From Muricea muricata (taxonomy: Eukaryota > Cnidaria > Anthozoa > Malacalcyonacea > Plexauridae): DNA of 64,000 nucleotides. Below the pieces are notes generated by a model. That model was not told the DNA's origin. It worked only from the letters and a program-made list of their open reading frames with translations, and ran no database searches. Every line of letters begins with the position of its first letter. The stretch's first letter is position 1. The stretch is taken from the NCBI GenBank assembly GCA_963855995.1, contig OY979722.1, positions 3,782,001 through 3,846,000 of the forward strand, written 5' to 3'. The position numbers and the translations under genes are program-made. Positions 11,201-24,365 of this stretch are shown in pieces.

Positions 11201-11306
11201 ACTTATTGACTGAGACCGAGGGAAACAGTATGTTTTGTGGACCAGAGACTGTCGATGTCGAGGGTCCACAAAACATACTGCTTTCCCGAGGTCTCAGTCA
11301 ATAAGT
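11201..11306. repeat. 106-bp hairpin
   Basis: ACTTATTGACTGAGACCGAG at 11201 is complemented by CTCAGTCAATAAGT ending 11306. The inner stem CAGTATGTTTTGTGGACC pairs around a short GATGTCGAGG-type loop. Mirror at 22308-22413. Confidence 0.8.
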
Positions 11307-11307
11307 A

Positions 11308-11565
11308 TTTTATTATATACTGAGTGCCAAAAGAGAAGAAAAGTACCACAAATCAATCAAACATGTGTAAAAAGGATTACCTTTTACCTGACATGGCTAC
11401 GTGAGGCTTTGTGGATTTGTTGTCTACCGGTGAATAAAAGTAATGTCCACCGCTTAGCTACGTTGCCAGGGAGACAATAGAATTTCTCCACTATCACGTG
11501 ATACGTTCTTAACCAATAAGAAACAGGAATAAATGAACTTTGACACTCAGTATATTATAAAATAG
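11308..11565. mobile_element. MITE with TATACTGAGTG ends
   Basis: ATTTTATTATATACTGAGTG at the left is complemented by CACTCAGTATATTATAAAAT at the right, giving about 258 bp. It directly abuts the hairpin at 11201-11306. Mirror at 22049-22306. Confidence 0.75.
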
Positions 11566-13308
11566 TATTAATTAGGCCGGCCAAATTATTGTGTAAGCTG
11601 TTAATATGAAATTTTTTTATTAAAATCTCGAGAATCATTAATAAATCGTGAGCAAAACACAAAAGAAAATCATAGCCGTGAAGGAGTCTTTATTTCTCAC
11701 ACGCACACAACTTGCAGCTACCCTAATTTATGAATTTAGATTAAAATATCTCGAGAATTAAACAACACGTAAGGAATGTGTAAATTCTTAAAGCTCTTTC
11801 GAACAATAAAAATTAATATCTCGCACTAATCTCTCTCAAAAGCTCTCTCAAATTTATTGCCGATATCTCTTTGAGAATTACTGTGCACGTGAAATGTAAC
11901 TTATATCAAAACTAGCTTACTTCAAGCTGTTTGGGAATCAAGATTTTACGTGTCAACGAGATCAAATATGAATCTAAGATGGCAGACAGCGCATTAAATT
12001 TCTATCTTTACGACCAACTCCCCAACGAAAGGCTTTAATTCGCTCGAAAGTCGAATTTTGTTTTTTTTTTATTGTTTCAGGTAGTGAAAGATCCTGTGTG
12101 CTTTTTACAGTACTACCGACACTAGCAACGTTAGTGCGAGATGTTAATTTTTATTGAAACAAAAGCTGAACTGCTAAAAAAATGGAAACGACAAGATAAA
12201 ATAAAAAAACTTACTTTCACTCTATCTTTGGATCTTCTTGGCTTCGGTTGTTCTCGTTTCATCATGCTGTTTATGGTTTCATCTGGTTGGCGCACTCTCT
12301 TCATGGAGCATCAAGGCGGTCCAGTAGGTAACTAGCTCACTCGTGTCCAGTCAACCAACATAAAATAAGGAGAAAATTAATGTTACAAAATATTTTAGAA
12401 TATAGGACACTAAGCTTTAATTGAATTGACTTTAACAAACCGTACATTGTGATAGTATTTGCATCTTAACATCTGATGGAGACGGCTTGTGATTTACTTC
12501 TTATGTCGATATGAATTCTTTCCCATCTTGTTGCATCATTAGTTGATGGTTGTTGTATTCACTTTATACTTGGCATTCTTTGAAAAAAAAATTACGATGT
12601 TCAGAAAACTGTTTACAAGATAAGCAAAGAAAACTACGTTCACAAGCATTAGAGAGGACTAAGTAATTATAATAGGCGTGACAGGTCACAGAGGTTAGTC
12701 GACGAAGAAACTCATGGACAAATTCCCGGCATGATGATACCCCGATAGCAAGAAATACAGCAAGTGTAGAACGTGTACGTGTGAGCTTAAACTGTATGTA
12801 TGCAACTCCAAGAAAAGCGCAACACAAAATGGCGGAATTTAAAGACATTTCTGGTGTCATTTCCAGTTCCCTAACTTTCGCGGACAAATATATTTATATA
12901 TTTTTCTCAAATTTTTTTGAAGTAAATCTAGATGGATTTTGTGAATAAACAAATTAAAAAAAGTATTGCCCACGTTAGGAAACTAGAACGGGCGCCCAAG
13001 AATGCCCACAATTTCTCCAATCTGGATTATATTTATTGATTGCGCAAATGACTGATAAAAAATAAGAGAGTAATAAAATACCAAATGGTTTCCTCTTCAA
13101 GATAGTGTCATACATGCGCGCGGCATTTCGGGATATTTGGGAAAACTCGTGTTGAAGTTGAACCTAAGGCAACATGCCAAGTACATGGATGACGCTATCC
13201 TGCTCAGGAAACTATTTAGTAATTGTCTTACAAAATGATGACAGTGAAACACAAGTCAACGCCACGGCATTTAAATTTCTCGTGTAGGATTGTTTGATCC
13301 TGCACAGT

Positions 13309-13540
13309 AATAGCCAAGTGGCGCAATCGTCAGAGCAAACGCCTATCACATGTGAGGTCGTGGGTTCAATCCTTACTTCAGACTCGTGACACCCATGTGA
13401 GGAGTTAGTCAGTCGTGGGTTTATTCCGGGTACTCCGGTTTGCGAATGTTGACTGGATGGTTAAAATTGTAAAATATCAGTAATCACCGGAACACGGGTA
13501 CTTAACTAAACTGCTGACGATGAGGCGGAACTCATAATGA
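13309..13540 (+). mobile_element. tRNA-derived SINE with a GGTACTCCGG core
   Basis: The head TAGCCAAGTGGCGCAATCGT followed by CAGAGC resembles a pol III A box. GGTCGTGGGTTCAATCC is a near-consensus B box. Downstream comes the GTGGGTTTATTCCGGGTACT core. A related copy in reverse orientation is in the old right arm (about 42110-42325). The old left arm lacks this segment. Mirror at 20074-20305. Confidence 0.75.
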
Positions 13541-13639
13541 ATTAATGAAAATGTGTTTCACTGTAGTTATCATATAATGTAATTGCCAAGCTGAATGAAT
13601 AATTCTCCAGTAACTACGTCATATGAATAACTTACAATT

Positions 13640-13900
13640 ATGAGAGTAGTGGGGGGGGGGGCAGCATAAAGATTGAAGTAGTGTCAAGGAAGGGGTACTA
13701 CCCTGACGGGTACTAGGCGAAGAAGTAGAGTAAACAGGAGGAAGAAGATTAAATTGGAGTAAATAAGGGGGATTGGGGTAAAGAAGGGGAGAAGCAGGAT
13801 AAAGAAACCATTGGAAGGGGGTGCTATCCTGGAAGGAGTACCCGGGAAAGAAGAGGGTGAACAGGAGGAAAAGTAGATTGGAGAAAAGAAAGGGGAAATT
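13640..13900. repeat. Purine-rich low-complexity tract
   Basis: The plus strand is dominated by A and G in GGAAGAAGG-like words, with an eleven-base G run at about 13651. A minus-strand frame of 104 codons crosses it and is rich in Pro, Phe, Leu and Ser, as expected from a pyrimidine tract rather than a gene. The mirrored frame is one codon shorter because the homopolymer differs. Confidence 0.6.
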
Positions 13901-15210
13901 AAACGGATCAGGAAATTCAGACTTGCAATTCAAATGAAAGGCAGCTCATTGGTCATGTAAACACTCGTTGAATCATGGTTCTCGCTTGCCTTTAGCTTGG
14001 AATCATCTTTGAATTTGAACTGAAAGTCTGAATTTGCATGTTTCTTGTATAGAGTGCAGTGTATCAGAACAGAAGAGGTTTTGAAGAAAAAGAAAGAAAG
14101 AATAAAAGTAAGTTAAAATTTGTAAAGAATAATGAAGAAACTATTGGTACAGCACTTGATACATGATGATAATCATCATTATAAACTCTCTATTAATCCG
14201 GGGGGGGGGGGTATAATAGAGAATTTGCAATGATAGTAAGTATATTGTAATATTTGGGTTTTTACCACTAAATCCTCTTGAAAGTTCTTTTTGGCTGTGG
14301 CTTCTCTCATCACAGTTGTCTGTGCTTGTCTTGCAAAATCTCTGGAATATCTATAACGTGAAGGTCAATATTTAAGATTAGAAAAATAGAAACCGTAAAA
14401 TAGAAAGAAATTTAAATCGTGGCGAATACTTTTTACGGTCTTGCTGGCATGACAAAAAGAGAGTATAGATTTATAAGATCATGTTGATTTATCCTTTATC
14501 TGAACTATATTTAACTTAGATTTTAAAATAGATTTCACCCTGGTAAGCAGACCGAATGGGTTTTCAAACAAGATAACATTTAATGACTAAAACGTGCACA
14601 GAATAGTTAGAGAATGCTTACATGTCGAATAAAAATCCAATACTTTTAATGTCCAACTACACAATAGCGATTTTCGTTGCATTTCTAGACTGGAGAAGAA
14701 GACGACGCCATTTTGATTTTGATTTCTCCCGACAACGGCAGATTTGTCTTCGCAATTTTTTTCCATTTCTTCGTCGTTTTAGCTCCAATTTGCTCGTTGT
14801 GTTTCTTTCGTACCTTCCTCGCCATTTCCGTACAACCAATGGACATTTATACTCAAGATTAAGACTGTATTGAGACTTTCAAAATGTTCGTCAGGAGACA
14901 TAAAAATCGAAGCTTCTTCTTCGGGTTGCAGAAGCAAATGACGTCAGACGACCTTTGTCCGCCAGCAAATACCCGTATGTATAACATTCAATGATCTTTT
15001 TAGGAAGCTGAAAATCAGTTTTTATTGCGCGAACGAAGTGTTTTTGCCATTATTTCTTACTCAGGTCTTTGTTCTACTACTTTACTTCCAGTTTAGTTAG
15101 GTAACTTGCCAAAAGAAACGCCTGTAAGGGACAATTTTGCATTTTTTTTTTATTTCGATGCTGATGAAGAAGAGAAGACTCGTTAGAGCTTTCATTGGCA
15201 AATATCTTTC

Positions 15211-15633
15211 CCTCCGTGGCCGAGAGGTAAAGACAACTGTCTTGACTTCGATTTTGGGTGGATCGAGGACCGGTCCAGTTCAACTTAGTTTGGTAAGAAT
15301 TTAATTCTGATCGATGCTCGATCCACCCAAAACTGAAGTCAAAGCTGGGCGTGGAGTGCAGGAAAACACTAGGCAGTACCGCGAGGCCAAGGAGGCAAAC
15401 GTTATTTTCCTAGTGTTGTTAACTAATATTTAAGCAAATTTCATTAACTTGACTGTTGGGGACAGACCTGTAGGGTTGGTGCATTGAAGACTTCTCGTCG
15501 TTATTTCCCTTCGTTCAAGAAGACAAGTTGTCTTCATCGAGAAATAACGACGAAAAGACTTCAAGACACCACTAAACCACTACACTTTAAAGCTACAGTG
15601 TAGTGGTTTAGCTAGCTAAACCACTACACTGTG
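15211..15633. repeat. Cassette of three stem-loops, left young arm
   Basis: Three hairpins follow in order. The first is 15241-15344 (stem CTTGACTTCGATTTTGGGTG plus GATCGAG). The second is 15486-15562 (stem GAAGACTTCTCGTCGTTATT). The third is a perfect 36-bp palindrome at 15596-15631 whose half-site is CAGTGTAGTGGTTTAGCT. A tRNA-like A-box word (GTGGCCGAGAGGT) precedes the first. The same three hairpins in the same order recur in all four arms of the two palindromes (also 17986-18378, 37860-38275 and 40611-41042). No protein frame is convincing. Confidence 0.85.
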
Positions 15634-15676
15634 CCAATAATATATGGCTGACTTCTTCCTAACGCTTACGGTACGA

Positions 15677-16020
15677 CCATGGATGCGCAAAGATGCGCAA
15701 ACACATTAAAGCCTTGAAAGCAAGTGTTTTCTTTTAGGAAAGAATCAAGGACGACAACGCTTACTAAATCAAAGCCGTCTAGTCATGTTTTAAGTACTTC
15801 AGCTATGTTTAACGATCTTTTACCAGATCTTTGCAAGAGGAAAAGTAAAATTTTGCATCATTATTATTAACTTTCCGTCAGTCGTTTCTTTCTTGATCGA
15901 GCATTATATGCCATTGTGTTCAGTGTCCTTGATATAGGAGCCATATACTTATGGCCTTGGGTTTAATTCCCAAACACTGAATGGCAGTGTTTTGCTCTTC
16001 CAATGAGATAACAAGATGGC
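15677..16020 (+). repeat. Segment A next to the palindrome centre
   Basis: About 340 bp have a diverged direct duplicate at 16560-16915 inside the spacer. Both include the ATGTTTAACGATCTTTTA word and the GATATAGGAG/GGCCTTGGGTTTGATTCC block. The reverse complement of this copy is at about 17600-17945. Confidence 0.75.
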
Positions 16021-16509
16021 ACTGTAGAACGCGTGGTTTTATATAAGCTACGAGCGTCAAGATATCCTTGATAGGTAACTATTGATCCTACAATGGCACT
16101 TATGTTCACTGCCAATAGGAACGTTTTCAACTCACAGCTTGTACATAATGGCTTTTATAGGCTGTGTCACAAGGAAACTGCAGTTCGGTCGTAAAATCAA
16201 CTTGTTTTCAAGGTTGCCGGGTTTTAAACATTACTGACACTGTTAATGTTGTAGCTCGGAATTGTAAAACAACGGCGGCAATGCAGTTTTCTTGTGCCAT
16301 AACCATATAAGCTACGACCGCCAAGCTTTATCCTTGATAGGAAAGAATTGATCCCACCAACGACATTTGTGTTCTCTACCGATAGGAACGTTTGAGACTT
16401 ACAGCTTGTGCATAACGCATTTTATCGGTGAGTCGTAAAACCAACCTGTTACTGCTCAGCAAACTACCATTTCCCTCGATCAACGATAGTCGATGAAGCT
16501 TGGCGCTCG

Positions 16510-17084
16510 AGTTGTTCAGCTAAGTTAAACGATCTTTTATGACGAGGTCTTTTCAAGAAGGCATGAAGCATAGATGCGCAAACACTGTACAGCCTGTAAA
16601 GAATATGTCTTCTTTCGGGAAAGAGTCAAAGACGATAACGCTTATTAAATCAAAACTGTGTAGGCATGTTTTAAGTTGCTCAGCTATGTTTAACGATCTT
16701 TTATGACCAGGCCTTTGCAAGAAGGAAAGTCGAAGTTTGCATATACTATTGACTTTCCGTCGGTCGTTTCTTTCTTGATCGAGCTTTATATGTCATTGTG
16801 TTCAGTGTCCTTGATATAGGAGTCATGTATTTATGGCCTTGGGTTTGATTCCCAAACACTGCATGGCAGTCTTCAGCTCTTTCAAGTAATAAGAAAACTT
16901 TGGAACAAGATGGCAATGCGTTATTTACTATATGCCTGGTCATGCTGTAACTAATCATGTAGTATATTCTACAAACCTTAACTCAGAACGTTGGCTGTCA
17001 GTTTCTATTCGTGGTTGCTTTGAAACATTGCAGATACTGCTAACCTGGCTATAACCTGTAAAATGCTTGGTTTTACACAACCTA
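16510..17084. other. Central spacer of the young palindrome
   Basis: The 575 bp are not palindromic with each other. The first two thirds (16560-16915) are a diverged direct copy of arm segment A in left-arm orientation. The remainder has a short TTATAACCTGTAAAAT-like word that reappears in the old spacer. The spacer argues against a simple zero-spacer fold-back read error. Confidence 0.85.
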
Positions 17085-17985
17085 CGAGCGCCAAGCTTCA
17101 TCGACTATCGTTGATCGAGGGAACTGGTAGTTTGCTGAGCAGTAACAGGTTGGTTTTACGACTCACCGATAAAATGCGTTATGTACAAGCTGTAAGTCTC
17201 AAACGTTCCTATCGGTAGAGAATACAAATGTCGTTGGTGGGATCAATTGTTTCCTATCAAGGATAAAGCTTGGCGGTCGTAGCTTATATAAATGATAAAA
17301 CCACCCATTTTACAGGTTATGGCACAAGAAAACTGCATTGCCGCCGTTGTTTTACAATTCCGAGCTACAACATTAACAGTGTCAGTAATGTTTAAAACCC
17401 GGCAACCTTGAAAACAAGTTGATTTTACGACCGAACTGCAGTTTCCTTGTGACACAACCTATAAAAGCCATTATGTACAAGCTGTGAGTTGAAAACGTTC
17501 CTATTGGCAGTGAACATAAGTGCCATTGTAGGATCAATAGTTACCTATCAAGGATATCTTGACGCTCGTAGCTTATATAAAACCACGCGTTCTACAGTGC
17601 CATCTTGTTATCTCATTGGAAGAGCAAAACACTGCCATTCAGTGTTTGGGAATTAAACCCAAGGCCATAAGTATATGGCTCCTATATCAAGGACACTGAA
17701 CACAATGGCATATAATGCTCGATCAAGAAAGAAACGACTGACGGAAAGTTAATAATAATGATGCAAAATTTTACTTTTCCTCTTGCAAAGATCTGGTAAA
17801 AGATCGTTAAACATAGCTGAAGTACTTAAAACATGACTAGACGGCTTTGATTTAGTAAGCGTTGTCGTCCTTGATTCTTTCCTAAAAGAAAACACTTGCT
17901 TTCAAGGCTTTAATGTGTTTGCGCATCTTTGCGCATCCATGGTCGTACCGTAAGCGTTAGGAAGAAGTCAGCCATATATTATTGG

Positions 17986-18378
17986 CACAGTGTAGTGGTT
18001 TAGCTAGCTAAACCACTACACTGTAGCTTTAAAGTGTAGTGGTTTAGTGGTGTCTTGAAGTCTTTTCGTCGTTATTTCTCGATGAAGACAACTTGTCTTC
18101 TTGAACGAAGGGAAATAACGACGAGAAGTCTTCAATGCACCAACCCTACAGGTCTGTCCCCAACAGTCAAGTTAATGAAATTTGCTTAAATATTAGTTAA
18201 CAACACTAGGAAAATAACGTTTGCCTCCTTGGCCTCGCGGTACTGCCTAGTGTTTTCCTGCACTCCACGCCCAGCTTTGACTTCAGTTTTGGGTGGATCG
18301 AGCATCGATCAGAATTAAATTCTTACCAAACTCAGTTGAACTGGACCGGTCCTCGATCCACCCAAAATCGAAGTCAAG
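17986..18378. repeat. Cassette of three stem-loops, right young arm
   Basis: Mirror of 15241-15633, with the 36-bp perfect palindrome at about 17988-18023. One visible substitution in the first hairpin (AACTCAG here, complementary to CTTAGTT in the left arm) shows the arms are not byte-identical. Confidence 0.85.
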
Positions 18379-20073
18379 ACAGTTGTCTTTACCTCTCGGC
18401 CACGGAGGGAAAGATATTTGCCAATGAAAGCTCTAACGAGTCTTCTCTTCTTCATCAGCATCGAAATAAAAAAAAAATGCAAAATTGTCCCTTACAGGCG
18501 TTTCTTTTGGCAAGTTACCTAACTAAACTGGAAGTAAAGTAGTAGAACAAAGACCTGAGTAAGAAATAATGGCAAAAACACTTCGTTCGCGCAATAAAAA
18601 CTGATTTTCAGCTTCCTAAAAAGATCATTGAATGTTATACATACGGGTATTTGCTGGCGGACAAAGGTCGTCTGACGTCATTTGCTTCTGCAACCCGAAG
18701 AAGAAGCTTCGATTTTTATGTCTCCTGACGAACATTTTGAAAGTCTCAATACAGTCTTAATCTTGAGTATAAATGTCCATTGGTTGTACGGAAATGGCGA
18801 GGAAGGTACGAAAGAAACACAACGAGCAAATTGGAGCTAAAACGACGAAGAAATGGAAAAAAATTGCGAAGACAAATCTGCCGTTGTCGGGAGAAATCAA
18901 AATCAAAATGGCGTCGTCTTCTTCTCCAGTCTAGAAATGCAACGAAAATCGCTATTGTGTAGTTGGACATTAAAAGTATTGGATTTTTATTCGACATGTA
19001 AGCATTCTCTAACTATTCTGTGCACGTTTTAGTCATTAAATGTTATCTTGTTTGAAAACCCATTCGGTCTGCTTACCAGGGTGAAATCTATTTTAAAATC
19101 TAAGTTAAATATAGTTCAGATAAAGGATAAATCAACATGATCTTATAAATCTATACTCTCTTTTTGTCATGCCAGCAAGACCGTAAAAAGTATTCGCCAC
19201 GATTTAAATTTCTTTCTATTTTACGGTTTCTATTTTTCTAATCTTAAATATCGACCTTCACGTTATAGATATTCCAGAGATTTTGCAAGACAAGCACAGA
19301 CAACTGTGATGAGAGAAGCCACAGCCAAAAAGAACTTTCAAGAGGATTTAGTGGTAAAAACCCAAATATTACAATATACTTACTATCATTGCAAATTCTC
19401 TATTATACCCCCCCCCCGGATTAATAGAGAGTTTATAATGATGATTATCATCATGTATCAAGTGCTGTACCAATAGTTTCTTCATTATTCTTTACAAATT
19501 TTAACTTACTTTTATTCTTTCTTTCTTTTTCTTCAAAACCTCTTCTGTTCTGATACACTGCACTCTATACAAGAAACATGCAAATTCAGACTTTCAGTTC
19601 AAATTCAAAGATGATTCCAAGCTAAAGGCAAGCGAGAACCATGATTCAACGAGTGTTTACATGACCAATGAGCTGCCTTTCATTTGAATTGCAAGTCTGA
19701 ATTTCCTGATCCGTTTAATTTCCCCTTTCTTTTCTCCAATCTACTTTTCCTCCTGTTCACCCTCTTCTTTCCCGGGTACTCCTTCCAGGATAGCACCCCC
19801 TTCCAATGGTTTCTTTATCCTGCTTCTCCCCTTCTTTACCCCAATCCCCCTTATTTACTCCAATTTAATCTTCTTCCTCCTGTTTACTCTACTTCTTCGC
19901 CTAGTACCCGTCAGGGTAGTACCCCTTCCTTGACACTACTTCAATCTTTATGCTGCCCCCCCCACTACTCTCATAATTGTAAGTTATTCATATGACGTAG
20001 TTACTGGAGAATTATTCATTCAGCTTGGCAATTACATTATATGATAACTACAGTGAAACACATTTTCATTAAT

Positions 20074-20305
20074 TCATTATGAGTTCCGCCTCATCGTCAG
20101 CAGTTTAGTTAAGTACCCGTGTTCCGGTGATTACTGATATTTTACAATTTTAACCGTCCAGTCAACATTCGCAAACCGGAGTACCCGGAATAAACCCACG
20201 ACTGACTAACTCCTCACATGGGTGTCACGAGTCTGAAGTAAGGATTGAACCCACGACCTCACATGTGATAGGCGTTTGCTCTGACGATTGCGCCACTTGG
20301 CTATT
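20074..20305 (-). mobile_element. tRNA-derived SINE, right-arm copy
   Basis: Mirror of 13309-13540. It differs at least at one base near 20157 (ACCGTCCAG versus the left-arm complement ACCATCCAG). Confidence 0.7.
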
Positions 20306-22048
20306 ACTGTGCAGGATCAAACAATCCTACACGAGAAATTTAAATGCCGTGGCGTTGACTTGTGTTTCACTGTCATCATTTTGTAAGACAATTACTAAAT
20401 AGTTTCCTGAGCAGGATAGCGTCATCCATGTACTTGGCATGTTGCCTTAGGTTCAACTTCAACACGAGTTTTCCCAAATATCCCGAAATGCCGCGCGCAT
20501 GTATGACACTATCTTGAAGAGGAAACCATTTGGTATTTTATTACTCTCTTATTTTTTATCAGTCATTTGCGCAATCAATAAATATAATCCAGATTGGAGA
20601 AATTGTGGGCATTCTTGGGCGCCCGTTCTAGTTTCCTAACGTGGGCAATACTTTTTTTAATTTGTTTATTCACAAAATCCATCTAGATTTACTTCAAAAA
20701 AATTTGAGAAAAATATATAAATATATTTGTCCGCGAAAGTTAGGGAACTGGAAATGACACCAGAAATGTCTTTAAATTCCGCCATTTTGTGTTGCGCTTT
20801 TCTTGGAGTTGCATACATACAGTTTAAGCTCACACGTACACGTTCTACACTTGCTGTATTTCTTGCTATCGGGGTATCATCATGCCGGGAATTTGTCCAT
20901 GAGTTTCTTCGTCGACTAACCTCTGTGACCTGTCACGCCTATTATAATTACTTAGTCCTCTCTAATGCTTGTGAACGTAGTTTTCTTTGCTTATCTTGTA
21001 AACAGTTTTCTGAACATCGTAATTTTTTTTTCAAAGAATGCCAAGTATAAAGTGAATACAACAACCATCAACTAATGATGCAACAAGATGGGAAAGAATT
21101 CATATCGACATAAGAAGTAAATCACAAGCCGTCTCCATCAGATGTTAAGATGCAAATACTATCACAATGTACGGTTTGTTAAAGTCAATTCAATTAAAGC
21201 TTAGTGTCCTATATTCTAAAATATTTTGTAACATTAATTTTCTCCTTATTTTATGTTGGTTGACTGGACACGAGTGAGCTAGTTACCTACTGGACCGCCT
21301 TGATGCTCCATGAAGAGAGTGCGCCAACCAGATGAAACCATAAACAGCATGATGAAACGAGAACAACCGAAGCCAAGAAGATCCAAAGATAGAGTGAAAG
21401 TAAGTTTTTTTATTTTATCTTGTCGTTTCCATTTTTTTAGCAGTTCAGCTTTTGTTTCAATAAAAATTAACATCTCGCACTAACGTTGCTAGTGTCGGTA
21501 GTACTGTAAAAAGCACACAGGATCTTTCACTACCTGAAACAATAAAAAAAAAACAAAATTCGACTTTCGAGCGAATTAAAGCCTTTCGTTGGGGAGTTGG
21601 TCGTAAAGATAGAAATTTAATGCGCTGTCTGCCATCTTAGATTCATATTTGATCTCGTTGACACGTAAAATCTTGATTCCCAAACAGCTTGAAGTAAGCT
21701 AGTTTTGATATAAGTTACATTTCACGTGCACAGTAATTCTCAAAGAGATATCGGCAATAAATTTGAGAGAGCTTTTGAGAGAGATTAGTGCGAGATATTA
21801 ATTTTTATTGTTCGAAAGAGCTTTAAGAATTTACACATTCCTTACGTGTTGTTTAATTCTCGAGATATTTTAATCTAAATTCATAAATTAGGGTAGCTGC
21901 AAGTTGTGTGCGTGTGAGAAATAAAGACTCCTTCACGGCTATGATTTTCTTTTGTGTTTTGCTCACGATTTATTAATGATTCTCGAGATTTTAATAAAAA
22001 AATTTCATATTAACAGCTTACACAATAATTTGGCCGGCCTAATTAATA

Positions 22049-23193
22049 CTATTTTATAATATACTGAGTGTCAAAGTTCATTTATTCCTGTTTCTTATTG
22101 GTTAAGAACGTATCACGTGATAGTGGAGAAATTCTATTGTCTCCCTGGCAACGTAGCTAAGCGGTGGACATTACTTTTATTCACCGGTAGACAACAAATC
22201 CACAAAGCCTCACGTAGCCATGTCAGGTAAAAGGTAATCCTTTTTACACATGTTTGATTGATTTGTGGTACTTTTCTTCTCTTTTGGCACTCAGTATATA
22301 ATAAAATACTTATTGACTGAGACCTCGGGAAAGCAGTATGTTTTGTGGACCCTCGACATCGACAGTCTCTGGTCCACAAAACATACTGTTTCCCTCGGTC
22401 TCAGTCAATAAGTGTTAATTACTATACATTGCAGTTGTTTTATGCGTTGTGATTGGTCAGTTGTATGCAGATAAATGCGACTATCACACAATCTGCAGAT
22501 AACTCAGTCATACAATAAGAATACATAGAAGGGCCACTCAGCAGTGCAACATGTCACACTATGTTTATGCAGTTTACTGGCTGCCACCAGCCAGTTCAGC
22601 ATTCCTATTGGCCAGAAAATGCAATTGACTGGCTGAGAAAATGCTAATAACGTGCGTAATGCGACATGCGCGGCTTCAAAAACTCCAAAGGCTCCGACGC
22701 GAGTGGCCCTTCTATGTATTCTTATTCTATGGCTCAGTTATCTGCTAGCAGATAACTGAGTTATCTGCATGTTGAGCCTACGGTGCAGATTATTACAGTA
22801 TGCGGTATTCGTTGGCATCAATGGTTGGCATGGCAACAACATTTTTTCGATATTTTCTGTTTCATGTTATGGCATCTTGCTTTTTAAGCTCTTCCGAAGG
22901 CGAAATTCGTCAATTGCTCGAGGAAAAAGACTTACAATGTATAATAAAGCAATTATCGGATTCGGTTTTTGTGATATGCAAAATTATCAATGTCTTGGTA
23001 AGAGTTATCTGACTCGCCTTCGGCTCGGCTGATAACTCTTACCTCGACATTGATCATTTCGCATATCACAAAAACCTCATCCAATAAGTGCTTAATATGT
23101 TATAGTTTACTTATTAAGCTTTGTGGAAACACCACGTAAATTTATTATTGCAATAATAAATTTACGTGGTGTTTCCACAAAGCTTAATAAGTA
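22049..23193. repeat. Cluster of nested MITEs and palindromes, right-arm copy
   Basis: Mirror of 10421-11565. It contains the TATACTGAGTG-ended MITE (22049-22306), the 106-bp hairpin (22308-22413), the GCAGATAACTGAG MITE (22494-22744), the 138-bp hairpin (22950-23087) and the 86-bp perfect palindrome (23108-23193). Confidence 0.85.
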
Positions 23194-24135
23194 TATTGTA
23201 TTCACCATGCAAACGTACAAGAAACTTATCATGTTATAGTTTATAAATTATTCGTAACTATCATCTCATGACTTAATTCTTTCTACTATTGCAAAGGGTG
23301 ATGGGATGTGAAAAAAAAACGCACAAGAAGAGAAAAGAATGAACGATCCTGGACGGCAAGACCCACAAAACAACAATCCACAAGAATAAGAAGACACGAC
23401 ATTGTAATAGAAAGTAGTGGTAATGTGCAAGTTAGTAGAAAACAAGATACTTATTATTGAGGGATCAAAGAGGATTTAATAGATATTTCTCGTTAATGAA
23501 AAAGAAAAGACAGCAAATTAAGTGAAAAAAATTGGATTGAAATAACATTGATATCAAATACATTCAACAAAATAATTAAATAGAATATCTAGGAGTTTGG
23601 CAGTCAATTTTCGAGTCAAAAAACAGGTAAAAATATGGTAAATGTCGACAATATTTTTTAAAGAAACAATACCTTAACGCCTGGAAATTTCGTCTCTAAC
23701 ATTTGGATTTGGATATTTCTAAAAACAAAACAAAATAACATGTAGGATTGAACGTTTTACAAAAATAAGTTTCGTAATAATGCCACTAAATTATAGTTGA
23801 TGCATTTTGTCACTATTCTTGGTTTGCACATGACGTCATTTCGTGTGATTGGGCGCCATCTTGGTTGACTCTGCAGATTACTTCAGCTGTTTACAGCGAA
23901 GTACTTGTGTCAATTTACTATTTCATCGTTAGTTTTAGCGTATTATGAATGATACTTTAAAGATGTATGGCTCGATAGGATCAGATATAATGAATAGATA
24001 CTTTGTGGTTGCCATGTGTTTCAAACGTCAACAAAGATGGCGTCGATTGCAAACGATCAATTCCGTCGTTCTACCTTTAAAGAATGTGTTCTCTGGTTAA
24101 AAAGCGAGAAAATGTGACTTGTATTCCAATTCACC

Positions 24136-24365
24136 GTAGCAAAACAGATGGTGGCATGTCGATTTTACCAGAATTTAATGCGGGTATCAATCAAGAATAC
24201 CAGTGAAATGATATTTAAGATAAGCTAATGGACGGAATTTTAACACAAGTGACAAAATAACCTATCTGTCTGTTCCTCAAACGAGGTTAATTTACCTTAA
24301 GTTTTTAAACGATTTCAGACCGCAAGGCATTCTGGTAAAATCAACACCCGCCATCTTTTTGCTAC
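24136..24365. mobile_element. MITE family A, right-arm copy of copy 2
   Basis: Mirror of 9250-9479. Confidence 0.75.

Larger units (their letters stand above)
2170..16509 (+). repeat. Left arm of the young giant inverted repeat
   Basis: The arm is 14,340 bp and is the reverse complement of 17085-30514. Paired positions sum to about 33,615 over most of the length; the sum drops to about 32,680 outside the hAT insertion at 2781-3709. The difference is accounted for by that 929-bp insertion, a roughly 25-bp indel near 16305, small indels in homopolymers (for example the G-run near 13651) and scattered single-base differences (for example near 13457 and 14368). Short open frames of 60-107 codons occur on both strands. 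They are mirrored exactly in the other arm, lack known domains and look like chance frames. The arm is a mosaic of smaller hairpin elements and SINEs, listed separately. Confidence 0.95.

Noticed and set aside
13619..13933. 104-codon Pro/Phe/Leu-rich protein
   Set aside because: It lies on a low-complexity pyrimidine tract and changes length with the G-run between arms.
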